Assembly: GCA_002105175.1 (NCBI GenBank)
Contig: MCGE01000003.1
Coordinates: forward strand, 1,747,001-1,811,000
Source of the DNA: Absidia repens
Taxonomy: Eukaryota > Mucoromycota > Mucoromycetes > Mucorales > Cunninghamellaceae
Direction of reading: 5' to 3'
DNA: 64,000 bases
Shown: piece by piece, positions 13,151 to 25,095 of the stretch
Layout: every line of letters starts with the position of its first letter
Position numbering within the stretch: position 1 is the stretch's first letter
Notes under the pieces: model-generated
What the model saw: only the letters and a program-made list of their open reading frames with translations
Databases searched by the model: none
What the model was told of the DNA's origin: nothing
Position numbers and translations under genes: made by a program

Positions 13151-14621
13151 ATGGCTTTCGAAGGACGTGGTGGTGGACGTGGTGGTGCTGCTCGTGGAGG
13201 TGGCCGTGGTATGTTTGAGCTATAATAAATATTAGCTACCGAAATGATCGAACTTGAATTATGGCTTGGATCATTCAAAGCAGTTCGTTATATTTGACAT
13301 TCAACTTACTTTTTTTTCTTGTTTTTTTTTTCTTCCTGTGAATCTAGGTGGCTTTGGTGGCGGTCGTGGTATGTATCAACAAAAGAAAATAAAGACTACA
13401 TGAAAGTTGATTGAAAGATCAAATTCCTTTTATTAACCCCTCTACTTTGGTTTTCTTTTAATTCAATTTAGGTGGCGGTCGTGGTGGCTTCGGCGGTGAT
13501 CGTGGTGGCCGTGGCGGTGGCCGAGGTAAGCAACATAGAACGAACACTATCCAGTATATCCACCGATGATTGCATTTTGGAAGACTCATCTTTGATCTCA
13601 ATATTTAAAATATAGGTGGTGCTCGAGGTGGCCGTGGCGGTGGCCGTGGTGGCTTCGGTGGCGATCGAGGCGGTCGTGGTGGTGCCCGAGGTAAGAAACA
13701 GATAAATGGGGAAGGTGGAGGAACTTGATGGGTATTCAGTACTAAACTTATCCTTTCTTCATTTGTATCAATTCAAGGTGGTGCCCGCGGTGGCCGAGGT
13801 GGTGCTCGTGGTGGTCGCGGTGGTGCCGCTGGTGGTGCCCGTGGTGGTGCCAAGGTTATTATCGAACCTCATCGTCACGAAGGTATCTTCATTGCTCGTG
13901 GTAAGGAAGATTTGTTGGTGACCAAGAACTTGGTACCTGGAGAATCCGTTTACGGTGAAAAGCGTATCTCAGTCGATGGTCCCGAAAACACCAAGATCGA
14001 ATACCGTGTGTGGAATCCTTTCCGTTCCAAGATTGCTGCTGCTGTTTTGGGTGGTGTTGATCATTTGCACATTGCTCCTGGCAAGAAGGTGTTGTATTTG
14101 GGTGCTGCTTCCGGTACTTCCGTCTCTCACGTTGCTGATGTTGTTGGTCCTACCGGTGCTGTTTACGGTGTGGAATTCTCCCATCGTTCCGGTCGTGATT
14201 TGATCAACATGGCCAAAAAGCGTACCAATGTTGTGCCTATCATTGAAGATGCCCGTCACCCTCACAAATACCGTATGCTTGTGCCTATGGTCGATGTCAT
14301 TTTTGCTGATGTTGCTCAACCCGATCAAGCTCGTATTATCAGTAAGTTTGAAAATCCCTCGAAATCGTGAGAATCTAGTAACTAACCATTCTATTGTTTG
14401 AATTAGCTCTCAATGCCCATCACTTCTTGAAGAACAATGGTCATATTGTCATTTCTATCAAGGCATCTTGTATTGATTCTACTGTGGACGCTGCTACTGT
14501 GTTTGCTCGTGAAGTCAAGAAACTCCAAGAAGAACGAGTTAAGCCTCAAGAACAATTGACTTTAGAACCTTACGAAAGAGATCACGCTGTGGTTGTTGGC
14601 CGATATGTCCGAAACAAGTAA
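13151..14621 (+). CDS. NOP1: Fibrillarin, box C/D snoRNP 2'-O-methyltransferase
   Basis: Six exons: 13151-13208, 13348-13368, 13472-13525, 13616-13690, 13778-14341, 14407-14621 (328 aa). The N-terminus is a glycine/arginine-rich (GAR) domain spread over the first four exons and the start of the fifth. The rest is the fibrillarin methyltransferase fold: [22 protein letters not shown] start, SAM-binding [20 protein letters not shown], then [13 protein letters not shown] and [15 protein letters not shown]. It methylates rRNA ribose 2'-OH in the nucleolus, guided by box C/D snoRNAs. All four GAR introns are phase 1 and sit at G|GT inside glycine codons, so exons 2-4 (21, 54, 75 nt) could be skipped without changing frame. 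The leader is pyrimidine-rich. Confidence 0.97.
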
Positions 14622-15009
14622 ACCTCCTTTTTTGGTGTCCTTTGATTTTTTTATCTAGCATTTTTAGTCGTTCCTCCTCGCCTTCCCTTTTTTATATTTT
14701 ATTTGTCACTCTTATCTTCATTGCTTATTCTTCATTCCATTCTCTTTTTATTATTATTTTTATTCTTTGTCTTTGCACACACACACTCACTCACAAAAAC
14801 AAAAGATTCTCAGATCTTTTCTTAGACTACTAGCTTTATGTATATATATTGGTGGTGGAAATAAAAATATGATTTACCAAAATAAAACTTCAAATTTGTT
14901 TTATTCCAAGTTGCTGAGATGTCAGGATAGAAGTGGTCATGGTGCGACAGGGAGAATATACTCTATCATAGTACTGTACTGATAGCGAAGGCTAAAGTAT
15001 GACACAGCA

Positions 15010-15860
15010 TAAGTTCATTATTATAAGGGTTGAACAGGATAGGTCTACATTTAATATCAAGTGAACTAAGGCTATCGACCAGTCGCTGGGGTGCTTGGAG
15101 AAGAGTAGTTATCATAATGTGTGGGTTAGAGAGTAGGCGCTTGATAAGATACCCGCAATTGCGGTATTGCTCACTATATACTGGGTCAAAAATAGTAATA
15201 GAAAACCATATTTTATTGTTGAGGAATTATACATGACCAAAACTAAACTACAGGTGCGGTATTCGTTATGACAAGGGAACTTATGGAGGTAGCGCGAAGG
15301 AGAGCATTGGGGAATATGAAGAATGAACTTCACTTTTCTAATGGGGTGATTGCAAAAAAAGGATCTGATATACTAAACAAGGCATAAAAAATTCTAATGG
15401 GATATTTTTATTTGAAGCCTAACACTGATCACCGCGAATCTAAACGAGGTCCATGATATAAAGGAATCACTTATACAAGACATGAGAGCAACTATGGGGA
15501 CATTTTTCGTTGAAGTTGGTAAAAAGATACATATTTTATTTGGATATAGATACAAACTATGGATAAACTAAAACTAAACTAAGCTAGTGGAGGCTGCGAA
15601 AGGTCAACTAATGGTGGTCCTAAATCCTGAATCCAAAATGAAAGGATTTCCCCATGCATCTTGTATTCCCTGACCTGAAAACGCTTCTAAACTAGTCCTG
15701 ACACTAATCTAAGATCACCATGACCTCATTGAAGATGAATGGTGAAGAAAAAAAAAAAGGAAAGGAAGAAAAGAAACGGAAAGAAAGAGCGAGGGGAACT
15801 AAAATAAGACTCCACATGGGCGGGATTTGAAATATATTTTTTGGGCCTCATCAGGATTTT
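15010..15860 (-). repeat. Dispersed repeat family 1, copy 2
   Basis: On the minus strand it starts with TTTCAAATCCCGCCCATGTGG (15835-15815, given to 20 nt here as the box CCCGCCCATGTGG), then a CT-rich tract. The core follows at about 15740-15600 (GTCAGGACTAGTTTAGAAG, GCATGGGGAAATCC), then modules with AATAAA near 15540, 15410 and 15210. Boundaries are approximate. Confidence 0.72.
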
Positions 15861-16509
15861 GTTTGTGATTTATTTCTCTTCAGTAGATAATAAAATGGAG
15901 CCGTCCCCCCGTCTTTTTTTTTTTTCTTATGGGTTCATGTTCTTACAACAATTAAAATCACGCAACATCATTTGCATACCGATTTTTTTTGTTATGACAG
16001 ATACCCACATTATAAAGTGCATGTGCGTCCAGAAAATGTATGAGGTGGCTTTGACCAGTAAGATGATCAGCGCTCCACCTACTGTACATACTGTGCAGTA
16101 CCGTAATTTTATTTCATATTCGTATCTCTCTTTGATTTTGCTTTGCTCTGTACTACTACTCTATTTTATAACCAAATTCATCTTACTCATAACTTATTTT
16201 CCTGCATAAAAAAAAAAAACTGAGTTCAACTGAAGTGTCCAGCTGAGGTTTTTCCTGAGCCATGTTTAGCTTGATATTAGTTCATAAAATCAAGTTCCTT
16301 TTTTTTAGAGGGTAGGAATCGACACCAAGTCCGCATCATACGCTATCGATGTGTACAAGGAATAAAATATAGACGCCTTTAAGGTAAAATATCAGCATAT
16401 ACTAGTTCAGCATACAAATTTCTACCAATAAAGTGTCTGGATTTTTTTCCTTTTTTGGACCTATCTTTCTGACGGAGCATTCATTTTTCATAACCTCTTA
16501 ATATCAAGT

Positions 16510-17190
16510 ATGGCTTATACAGATGTATCATATAGTTAATATTATAATAATGAGCGAATTAGAAAGGATACTGCAAAACAACTACAATGATGGTTTTATT
16601 CACAATTCGATAGGCTAGAGGATGGTTAATAAATAGAAATATATATTTTATTGAAGCAGTATGGGTGCATATTGAATTCAAGGTAACAGGGATCTAATGG
16701 AGCTACTAGGAGGGAGACTGATATGGGATCTAGAGAATGGTCAACACTAATCATTAGGCGTGACGGTAGTAAAAAAAGGATCCATTGCACAAGACATCAG
16801 AGAGAATAATGGAGCATTTTTCATTCAAGTATGTAAAGTGAAACATATTTTATTGAGATCTAGATACAAATTTCAGACAAACTAAGACTAAATTAAGCTA
16901 TTGGAGGCTTCAAAAAACCAACTTTTGGTTGTTCTAATTCCTGAATCCAAAATGAAACGGGTTTCCCATGCATCTTGTAATCCCTGAGCTCAAAACGCTT
17001 CTAAACTAGATCTGACACTAATCTAAGATCGCTATGACCTCATTGAATGGTAATAGAGAAGAAAGAAAAAAAAAAAAAAAAGAAAAAGAAAAAAAAAAAA
17101 AAAAAAAAAAGGAGAAAAGAAAATAAAAGAGGGGAACAAAAATAGGAGTAAATAAAAACTCATGTGGGCGGAATCTGAATTAATCTGGTC
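16510..17190 (-). repeat. Dispersed repeat family 1, copy 3
   Basis: Minus-strand copy with the box CCGCCCACATGAG near 17169-17157, a CT/A-rich tract and the core at about 17045-16900 (GTCAGATCTAGTTTAGAAG, GCATGGGAAACCC). AATAAA modules follow near 16850 and 16640. It lies in direct orientation with copy 2. Confidence 0.7.
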
Positions 17191-17574
17191 ATGCCACTTG
17201 TCAGAAGTGACAATAATATTTTATTAGTTCCATTTTTATATCAGTGTAAAACCAGAAACCTCTATTTTATTTCCTTTTAGCAATATTCTATCACTATATA
17301 GAAAATAAAACTGAAGTTCTCTTTTCATTCGTCTTCTTAAATTGGTTTCTTTTCGACTATATTAGGACTTGAGGTAATCCTGTTCCCGATAAAACAAATA
17401 TTTATGAAACTGTTTATATATTTCTTATCACCTATCCTTTATTTGACTGCTTTTACTAACTACTTTATATCCTTGGAAATCCTTTTAAGATTAGCAGGTA
17501 GCTAGGCACGCGATTTTGAAATATCAATCAGGTCTTAAAGCAAGTTTCAAATTGCAAAAAAAAAATTTTAGGTT

Positions 17575-17647
17575 GGATCAGTGGTGAAGTCGGTAACACG
17601 CGTTTTTCGGGTGAACGAGATCCCGGGTTCGAATCCCGGCTGGTCCC
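17575..17647 (+). tRNA. tRNA-Pro (anticodon CGG)
   Basis: The 73 bases fold into a full cloverleaf. The acceptor stem GGATCAG pairs with CTGGTCC (one G-T). The D arm has GG in the loop, the anticodon stem CGTTT/GAACG closes loop TTCGGGT (anticodon CGG at 17608-17610), and the T arm CCGGG-TTCGAAT-CCCGG is perfect. The discriminator base is C, as in yeast tRNA-Pro. The A box (TGGTGAAGTCGG) and B box (GGTTCGAATCC) match pol III consensus. There is no intron and CCA is not encoded. It reads proline CCG codons. A TTTT stretch a few bases downstream can act as pol III terminator. Confidence 0.93.
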
Positions 17648-18203
17648 AACTTTGCTTTTGGCATTCAAAAGTTTATCCTTTTTTGCTGTTGTTGTAGTGT
17701 TACGGCTAATTTTGATTGTTGAGTCGTGACTGAAATTGTTTTTGTAGGTTTTTATTTTTTCTGAAGTGAGTACCCACCAGAACTTCTTAGCATGGAGATC
17801 AACCGTTTGTAGCTTCAAAGACTTGGAAATAAAATAGGATTAGACTTGAAAGTCCAAGTTGTGTTGTATTATTTGCAAATATAAAAATAATAAGGTCAAT
17901 AAAGTAAATAAAGGCTTCCATAGATCAAGTTCAAAAAAAAAAGTAAAATAAATTCAGACCCAGCTGTCAAAAGTTTATAAAAAAAGTATTCCAAAAGTTG
18001 GAATAAAAAATTAAGCAGCAACTGTTAGTGGTTTAAAAAAAAAACCGTGGCAATGAATTTATCCCACCCCAGAATATTTAGCGTTAGCACTAACAAAAAA
18101 TTGGAGTCTCAAAAAAATAGCAACCATATACGCGAAGCCTGAATCGACTTCTCTCACACCTAAACACTACCGTATGGATTTTTTCAGCACACATAAAAGA
18201 CCC

Positions 18204-18305
18204 ATTGACGACGCGCTGAGCACGACGGTTGGGCCCCAAGGGGCTGCCCACCAAAGTGCGAAATGGCGGAGGCTTTAATCCTATCCCATCGAAACCCACA
18301 CTTTA
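18204..18305 (+). repeat. Repeat family 2, copy 1
   Basis: About 100 bp beginning ATTGACGACGCGCTGAG and ending CACACTTTAA are identical by eye to 19253-19355. The block is GC-rich against its AT-rich surroundings. This copy lacks the second half seen at 19 kb and 48 kb. Confidence 0.85.
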
Positions 18306-18313
18306 ATAAAAAA

Positions 18314-18535
18314 ACTGTTCCGTGCCCAAAGTAGAAACATTTCCTGTCATTTTTCATATTTGTATATAAATATGCTTCCGTGTTCAAAGTAGAAACATTT
18401 CCTGTCATTTTATATAATTTGTATATAAATATGCTTCCGTGCCCAAAGTGTAACATTTCCTCTTTTGCTTCCGTGCCCAAAGTGGAACATCACCTCTTTT
18501 GCTTCCGTGCCCAAAGTAGAAACATTTCCTGTATA
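18314..18535. repeat. Minisatellite, CTTCCGTGCCCAAAGT units
   Basis: Five tandem units start with a (C/G)TTCCGTGCCCAAAGT-like word. Two units are about 58 bp (with GTAGAAACATTTCC and a TATAAATATG end) and two are about 33 bp (ending CTCTTTTG), followed by a partial one. No coding frame is implied. Confidence 0.75.
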
Positions 18536-18965
18536 AACCCCCCCCTCCCCCCCACACACACCGGGGGGTTTTTTTTCCACGCACATATGCCATGCCCATT
18601 CAGCGAGACAATGAAAGACGTAAGAGAATAATTGTAAATAGACAAGATATGTTTAATTCTGATATGGCTGCAATATAAACTATGATAACTAACGCTAAGC
18701 TGAGCTAATGACACTTGGGGAGGTTTTTTTTTTGGCAACTGTACGTAGCATTTTACACAACGAGCTGCAGTTTTTTTTTTTTTTCTACGCATAAACCCCA
18801 CCCCCCCCACACACTCTGTTTTTCCACGCACATACGCCATGCCCATTCAGCGAGACAATGAAAGGCATGAAAGAGAATAATAATAAAAAGACAAGACATG
18901 TTTAATTCTGATATAGATGCAATATAAACTATGACAACTAACGCTAAGTTGAGCTAATGACACTA
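18535..18965. repeat. Direct duplication of a ~170-bp block (18535-18715 and 18783-18965)
   Basis: Each block starts with a C-run followed by ACACAC, then a T-run, then CCACGCACATA(T/C)GCCATG and CCCATTCAGCGAGACAATG. It ends near GAGCTAATGACACT. The second block continues into the degenerate family 1 copy, so the duplicated part is probably the tail of that element. Confidence 0.75.
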
Positions 18966-19215
18966 TTCTAAAATGAATGCTAATTTGAGGACAGTCAGAG
19001 ATCACGAATCCAAAATGGTAGGGTTTCCCCATGATGTTTGTATTGCACTTTTCAAAAGGCCCCTGATTCAAGTTCTAACCACTAATCCAAGATCACTAAA
19101 TCCGCAGTTGAAGTTGATGTTCTAAAAAAAAAAGAAACGAAAGAAAGAGGGAGAAAAAAAAAGGGCGAGAAAATTTAAATCCATGAGAGGCGGAGTACGA
19201 ATGGTTCAGTCACCC
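18840..19215 (-). repeat. Dispersed repeat family 1, copy 4 (degenerate)
   Basis: A minus-strand copy more diverged than the others. It keeps the order CCGCCTCTCATGG box (about 19196-19184), CT-rich tract, core with GATTAGTGGTTAGAAC and CATGGGGAAACCCTACC (about 19090-19000) and an element tail toward 18840. Confidence 0.6.
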
Positions 19216-19252
19216 TATTTTTCGACCTTCCATTTTTTTTTTAAAAAGTATC

Positions 19253-19425
19253 TATTGACGACGCGCTGAGCACGACGGTTGGGCCCCAAGGGGCTGCCCA
19301 CCAAAGTGCGAAATGGCGGAGGCTTTAATCCTATCCCATCGAAACCCACACTTTAACCAAAAACTGTGACACCCAGTAAATCGAAAGATTTCCAAAAGCT
19401 CCACCGGAGCGCCAGAGCGTTTATT
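19253..19425 (+). repeat. Repeat family 2, copy 2 (longest plus-strand copy)
   Basis: The first ~100 bp are identical to 18204-18305. They are followed by GACACCCAGTAAATCGAAAG, TTTCCAAAAGCTCC and a small hairpin GCTCCACCGGAGC, ending near CAGAGCGTTTA. The same second half is found on the minus strand at 48 kb. Its head is about 40 bp from the head of family 1 copy 4, in divergent orientation. Confidence 0.8.
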
Positions 19426-20146
19426 TAAAATAAAAAAATTAGATGTCAATTTACAACACAGTGACATTTTGATACAATGACTGCTTGGTTTTTTTTTTTA
19501 AGGGGGGGATGTGATATTATGTGTGTGTGTGTGTATCTGTGTGTTTTGGGTTTACAACAAAAAAATTTAAGGATATCATGATATAAGACTACACATTGTA
19601 CACTACAAGGCGTGTTTAGGACTTTTTTTATGAAAGTATACTACAGCGCTCTTCCGTTTCAATTTTTTTTTTATTCCTTGCGTAATGCACTGTACCTCTT
19701 CATTTTATACCATTGGCGCCGGCTTTCTTGATATGTCAATGAATAATACTGATGTGATATTATAGTATAATAATATTATATTTTGTTTCCCTGCATAGTT
19801 CAATATATATTACTACAATTCAAAAAGGCATTTTCTTCTATAATTGGTCCCACGCATTTACATACGATTCCTTCCACCAAACACAAGCATAAACAAATAT
19901 ATCAAAAGAATAAAAAGAATTTGTATTTGGTTGTTTTTAATGATTGATTTATTGACTATAAGATGAAGGATATATGTGAGAATGTGATGATGAATAGCAA
20001 CTATAAAAACAAGGAAAGATGATGATAATTAATGATGTACAGAATGTGCAAGGGCAATATAATAAATAATGTGAATAGGAAGAGAAAAAAAAAGACAGGG
20101 GAAGGGGGTGTCATAAACAACTAATGCTAATGTACTATATGTCTAT

Positions 20147-21994
20147 TTATCCAGCGTTTGTAGCCCATTTGATCAAGTTGGTAGGACAATCCTTGTATTT
20201 CAGCACCGCATCAATGATTTGAGCATGTTCCAGCATGAGTTTTGCCATCCGGTATTCCTTGGGACATTTACCAATTTGGTCCACAGGACATACAAGTTCA
20301 AAAGATTGTAAGCTTTCAAACGCCTAAGAGTAACAATAATAATAAAAAAGGAGGGCGTGAGTAAATGGGGTTTCAGGTCATAATAATGAAAAATAAGAAC
20401 TAAGGTTACCTTGAGAGCCACAGGTCGTTTATATAGCTTCATACCAAATCCCATCCCACGGACTTGCGTCTGTGTCATAAAGTCCTTGTACTCGTCATAT
20501 ATCATCTGAAAGTTGAATGCTTGAATATCTCGTTCCATCAATTTTTTCATGCTAACAATCAAGACCAGTTCTAACAGTGATATGCCTAAAATATACCTAG
20601 TCAATTGATAATGCTTCACACACATAATGTGAATATTGCCTTACCTTTGAGCATTTCCGTCTTAAGATCCGTTCTTTGTTCCAAACTTGATTCAATAAAT
20701 TGTGATGCTTGTAAATAAGGTGATTCTTCGCATAGTTGGGCTACAGGTTCAAACTACACGTTATTTTTTTAAGAAAAAGAAATAGGGTCAGTCATCATCA
20801 TTGTAGCTGTTTTGGTTTGCGTTTTTTTCATGATTCTACTTACGCAAATTTTGAAAAACATTCGAAGATCCTTTGTGATGTCAAAAATTCGTCGTAGGAG
20901 CGTAGTAATAGAGGAATCTTGGAACATATCCTACCGTAGTAAAATTTAGGCTTTTAAATCAGTAGTGCTTTCTCTTTCCATATGTAGCCTTTTTATATTA
21001 CCGTCGCAGCTTGATTGAATTGCGTCACAAAAGTATCATCGTCCACAACACCTGGCGGTACTGTCAGTGCATCCCGAGCAATGTCAACAAAGTCGCCAAA
21101 TGTCGCAGGAGGAAACATATAGATTTGTCTATGTGAGAATCGTGATCGTACTCGTTTTTCCAATAGATTCATAGTATCCTAGCAATAATGATAAAGGCGT
21201 TTGAGTTAATACTATGCTTTTGAAAAACTAAAAACTGACATGCAACTTACAATACGACAAGTAACACCAACCACAGCCATCGGGTTTTGAGCGCTTTGAG
21301 TGGCGTCAAACAGATTGTAGAGAAGAGTTTGCTTTGGATGTTGAGCAAGTAAATCGAATTCTTCCAGTATAAACACAATAGGTAGTCTTGTCTTGTCCCC
21401 TTGTTTCAGCAGTGATAATGTATATTCAAACGATTCTGCAAAAGTAGTCTATATTATTACACCGAAAAAGATGTGAGTTTTTAAAGCAGGACGGGCAAAG
21501 TAATTGAAAAAGGTTACATATGTATTCGTATGTTTACTTACAAAAGTACAAAGTTGTTGGTGAGGTTTTTCCTGAGCAGCTAAAAGTTGACGAGCAATTT
21601 CACTAAGAGCAACACGATCCGTTGTTTCAGTCAACCCATTCAATCTAACAGTGGCAAAGCCCTTGGGGTATTTCTTGGCGAGTTCATCCAGTGCAAGTCG
21701 TACCATTGTTGTTTTCCCAGTACCACGATTGCCGATCATCAAACAAGAATTACTTTCGCCCTTGCTGACAGTTTGTTGGAGAAGCTGATAAAGAGAATCG
21801 TATTCCTTTTGGACACCTACGAGACGGGTTGGCGTAGATCTTTCAGATAAGCGCGATGTCAAATGAGTTTTGATACGTTTAATGCTGTCATAGTTGTTTG
21901 AAGTTGGTTCCGTTATGTTTGTGTCTTGGCTGTTTTTAGCATGTTTCTTTTTACTATGTGTTGAAGTCGTGTCTTCGGCTAGCCGTTTCGTCAT
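20147..21994 (-). CDS. ORC4: Origin recognition complex subunit 4 (AAA+ ATPase)
   Basis: Seven exons on the minus strand: 21994-21542, 21448-21251, 21178-21002, 20930-20844, 20753-20645, 20585-20410, 20323-20147 (458 aa; human ORC4 is 436). ORC4 is part of the hexamer that marks replication origins and loads MCM. Walker A is GNRGTGKT (residues 88-95) and Walker B is [10 protein letters not shown] (about 176-185). The tract [20 protein letters not shown] and [15 protein letters not shown] are typical for ORC4, and the C-terminus ([25 protein letters not shown]) matches its winged-helix part. The first intron uses the TATAG acceptor at 21450-21449. The nearby TTTTGCAG would break frame, while TATAG gives TTFAESFEY, which fits the family. 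The ATG at 21994 is chosen over an upstream in-frame extension that runs through A/T homopolymers. Confidence 0.93.
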
Positions 21995-22342
21995 TCTCAG
22001 GAGCAAAAAAAAAAAAAAAAAAGAGCAAGAGCAAGAATATTGGGACACGACGGGACGCAAAAAACTAAAAAAAAAAACTAAAAAAAAAGGGCAACTGACT
22101 GACTGTGACTTAATCAATCACATGTAAATCCTTTTTTTGATTTTTAATGCCAATTTCGTTCTCCACATTCTCCTTTCTCTTTTTCCGTATCTTTTTTTTT
22201 TTCTCCTCCCCCTCCTCACTTTCTTGCTCTATTACCCTTTCTTGTTCTCTTCACTGTTTTTATATTCTTGTTTATACATATATACATATATACATATACT
22301 CTTTTATACATACATATTGTACATCGTCATTCACTTGTTCCC
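21995..22342. other. Divergent promoter region between ORC4 and the lipase
   Basis: About 350 bp, T/A-rich, with long pyrimidine tracts in front of both starts and a TACATA-rich stretch at 22275-22320. No gene is seen. Confidence 0.5.
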
Positions 22343-25095
22343 ATGTTAGATCATCTTGTAGGAAAACCATCTGCAAACTGGAAACGAACTCAAGTATTAC
22401 TAACCTTGACTGTGGGGTAATATTGGAACACAACACGCGTGAATGACATATTGTACTTACTGATATTTTTTATCTTTATTTTTTCTTATTTATTAGTTGG
22501 TGGGTTGTTTCTAAAGGCGATACTAAACGATTACCCAAATTACTGCAGCGTATGGACAAGTCTATTGGTAAGATTACTTGATTGTCTGTCTGATGATGTA
22601 TTGCGCTGTCTGTGCTGTACAACTAATGCGATGATAGATGTGATACAAAGGAGCCACACAAATCTGACTGACCTTTTGTTGGACCTTTTTTATTTATGAC
22701 TTTCATGTGTGATCTCGCCGGTTGAATAGTCGGAACTGCTCCTTGGAAAATCACAGTAGCAGCTTGGACAGCTTATTACCTTTTACAAAATTTGTTCCAC
22801 CTTGTTGGTTTGAATGGTAATATTTGACTTGTATGTCTTTTATTCGTTTACTTTTTCTTATTTTTACTTTACATTTCAACCAATAATAGCTCCCGAACCA
22901 TTGGCTAGATTGGTAAATCATCAAAAACAAAAAACAAAAAACAAAAAACATATTAATGATCTCATCTCGTCATCTATTGTAGTACAAAAGAAGTTTTTAT
23001 CGTGCAACTTGGATATTGACAGCCTTGGATGCGGGGTTCTTTACAGCAATGCCGTTGAAGCCCCTTTGGTTGCGACACGTTTGCTCCTTCTTATTCTCCT
23101 TCTATTATTTATTTTTTGCCGATGATGCTGAAGAAAAGGTCCGACGAGTCCGTGCCACTATGTCTGTCGAACAAATGCGTGTCTCTTGGGAAAAAGCGGC
23201 CAACAATCCCATTCTTTTGGCATTCTCCAAATTGAACCGGCCAAGCTTCAGTATCCGACGTATCCTCCATTTCGATCGCCCAGATTACCATCAACACTTA
23301 CCTCCCACCGAAGTCTACTTTTTTTACCACGGTCCTCCTGACACTTTGGCTCAACATAATACCATTCTATTGCAATTCCCTGGTGGTGGATTTGTCTCTA
23401 TGCCTCCTCCTTGTCATGAAGATGCTCTTGCAGCCTGGGCCAAACAAACAGGACTTCCTATTTGCAGTGTGAACTACAAGAAGGCACCTGAATACCCTTA
23501 TCCCTGGCCTATCGAAGAATGTTTCGATCTCTATGTTTCTTTAATCCGTGATCGTGGAAAGTCTTTTGGTCTTTCTGGAGAAAAGGAATTGAACATTATC
23601 ATTGTGGGTGACTCTGCGTAAGTGATCATTTATTGAACTTTTTTTTTTTCTGGGTTGATTAGTAACTCAAAATTGTATAACATTCTTTTTTTATTTATTT
23701 TTATCATAGGGGCGGGAATGTGACATCGGCGGTGACACTGAAAATTTTGGCCCATAATCAACAAATCAGGAACCAAAACCAAGCAGCATCCTTATCATCA
23801 GACTCATTATTATCACCATTTCCCTCCACTTCTTTGGCCGATAGCAAGCACACACATTATACAGAACCCTTATTTGACTCGTTGATCCCTGTTCCTTCTG
23901 GTCTCATTTTGATTTATCCCGCATTGGATTTTGAAATGTCTTGCTGGATGACTCCCGATCAACTCTCTCTTATCCGGGCTGAATCCAAAACCCAATTATT
24001 CCGCTCTGGCTCTTTGGAAACATTATGGCAAGCCAAGGACCATTTTAGCCATGCAAGTCCCCTTAGTGTCGTGCCTGATATCGAAAAGACAAGCCTGTGG
24101 AAACGTGTGCTTATCAATCTTCACCTCTACAAGAACGATAGCAAAAAGGTGCCACCAACATCTTCTTTAGGGTCGTCCCTTTCTTCCTCTTCTTTACAAC
24201 AACCTCCTTCTGGCCGCGATCCTTCTATCCGTGAACGTGTCCATCAGCCTGCTATAGACAAACACGCATGGGGCACCTCTCGTTTGGCAATGACAAGTCG
24301 AATGAGCTTCTTCAATGATCGCATTATTACCCCTGATATGGTAAGTAAAATGAAACAAGGCGACATCTCCTGACAAAAAACTGCTTACTTATTCTTATTT
24401 TGTTTATTTCAACTTTTAGGTGCGTGCCATGGCTATCTGTAAGTAGACGAGATACTTTTTATTGGCAATATATTCAGTCTAGCTTTATGTTTATTTTCTT
24501 CTTCTTTTACTGGATAGTGTACCTCGGCCCTCATGCTAACCCTGACTTTGACTCTGACTATTTACTTTCGCCGGTTGTGGCTCCATTTGAACTCCTTGCA
24601 CAATTCCCCAAGACATTCATGATGTGTGGTGAAAAGGATCCCTTTGTCGATGATACAGTGATTTTTGCAAGTCGTATTCGCCAGGCAAAGATGCAATACC
24701 CTTCCTCATCAACTTCAGCTTCAAGTGGTCATCCCAACAGCGTAGTACGGGTCAAGTTCCTGGAAGGGATTAGCCATGCCTTTTTACAAATGATGGCATT
24801 TTTACCCGAGGCCCATCAAGCTGCCAAAACTATCGGTGCCTGGATTCAAGAACTGGCTGAAGATGCTGCTATGAACCATGATGTACATTTGTCTCATTCA
24901 AACCTCTCCTCCTCCTCCTTACCTTTAACTACCAGTACCAATACTTCCTCAGGTGCAAATGGTCCAACAACAAAAAGAACCATGTCTCCTGAACTTGCTG
25001 AAGTCACCGCTGCTGCCCATGTTGCCGAAATTATCACGAGTGAAAAAGAAATGATCAACCGACGCAAACAACAATTGGTGGATGGTCTTTATTAG
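22343..25095 (+). CDS. HSL-type alpha/beta hydrolase (lipase/esterase)
   Basis: Eight exons: 22343-22416, 22497-22567, 22730-22816, 22890-22912, 22983-23617, 23710-24340, 24420-24438, 24518-25095 (705 aa). The hormone-sensitive lipase family oxyanion motif is PGGGF near residue 215. The nucleophile elbow GDSAGGN (Ser about 296) is split by the intron at 23617/23710. A likely catalytic Asp lies in GEKDPFVDD (about 554) and His in GISHAF (about 600). The N-terminal ~80 residues contain hydrophobic segments (VLLTLTVGWWVV, ITVAAWTAYYLLQNLF), so membrane or lipid-droplet attachment is likely. Exon 7 is only 19 nt; exon 4 is 23 nt. The intron 22913-22982 is A-rich and was needed to reach the YKRSFYRATWILTALDAGF frame. 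Linkers are S-rich and probably disordered. The natural substrate (acylglycerol or sterol ester) is inferred only. Confidence 0.87.

Larger units (their letters stand above)
14622..17574. other. Intergenic repeat region
   Basis: After the fibrillarin 3' end this stretch is filled mainly by two minus-strand copies of dispersed repeat family 1 (listed separately) and by A/T-rich spacer. No coding gene is supported. Confidence 0.55.
17648..20146. other. Intergenic repeat cluster
   Basis: It contains two copies of repeat family 2, a minisatellite, a duplicated ~170-bp block and one degenerate family 1 copy, all listed separately. From about 19430 to 20146 I see only A/T-rich spacer and the 3' flank of the minus-strand ORC4 gene. 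Confidence 0.55.

Noticed and set aside
18090..18299. Minus-strand ORF, partly shared with 19252-19467
   Set aside because: The shared part comes from the identical family 2 repeat block. The diverged 48-kb copy does not keep the frame, so coding is unlikely.
21436..21450. TTTTGCAG as acceptor of ORC4 intron 1
   Set aside because: It would shift frame before EEFDLL. The TATAG acceptor a few bases upstream keeps frame and gives conserved TTFAESFEY.
21995..22117. Upstream in-frame extension of ORC4
   Set aside because: It translates A/T homopolymers into Phe runs. The ATG at 21994 gives a normal ORC4 start.
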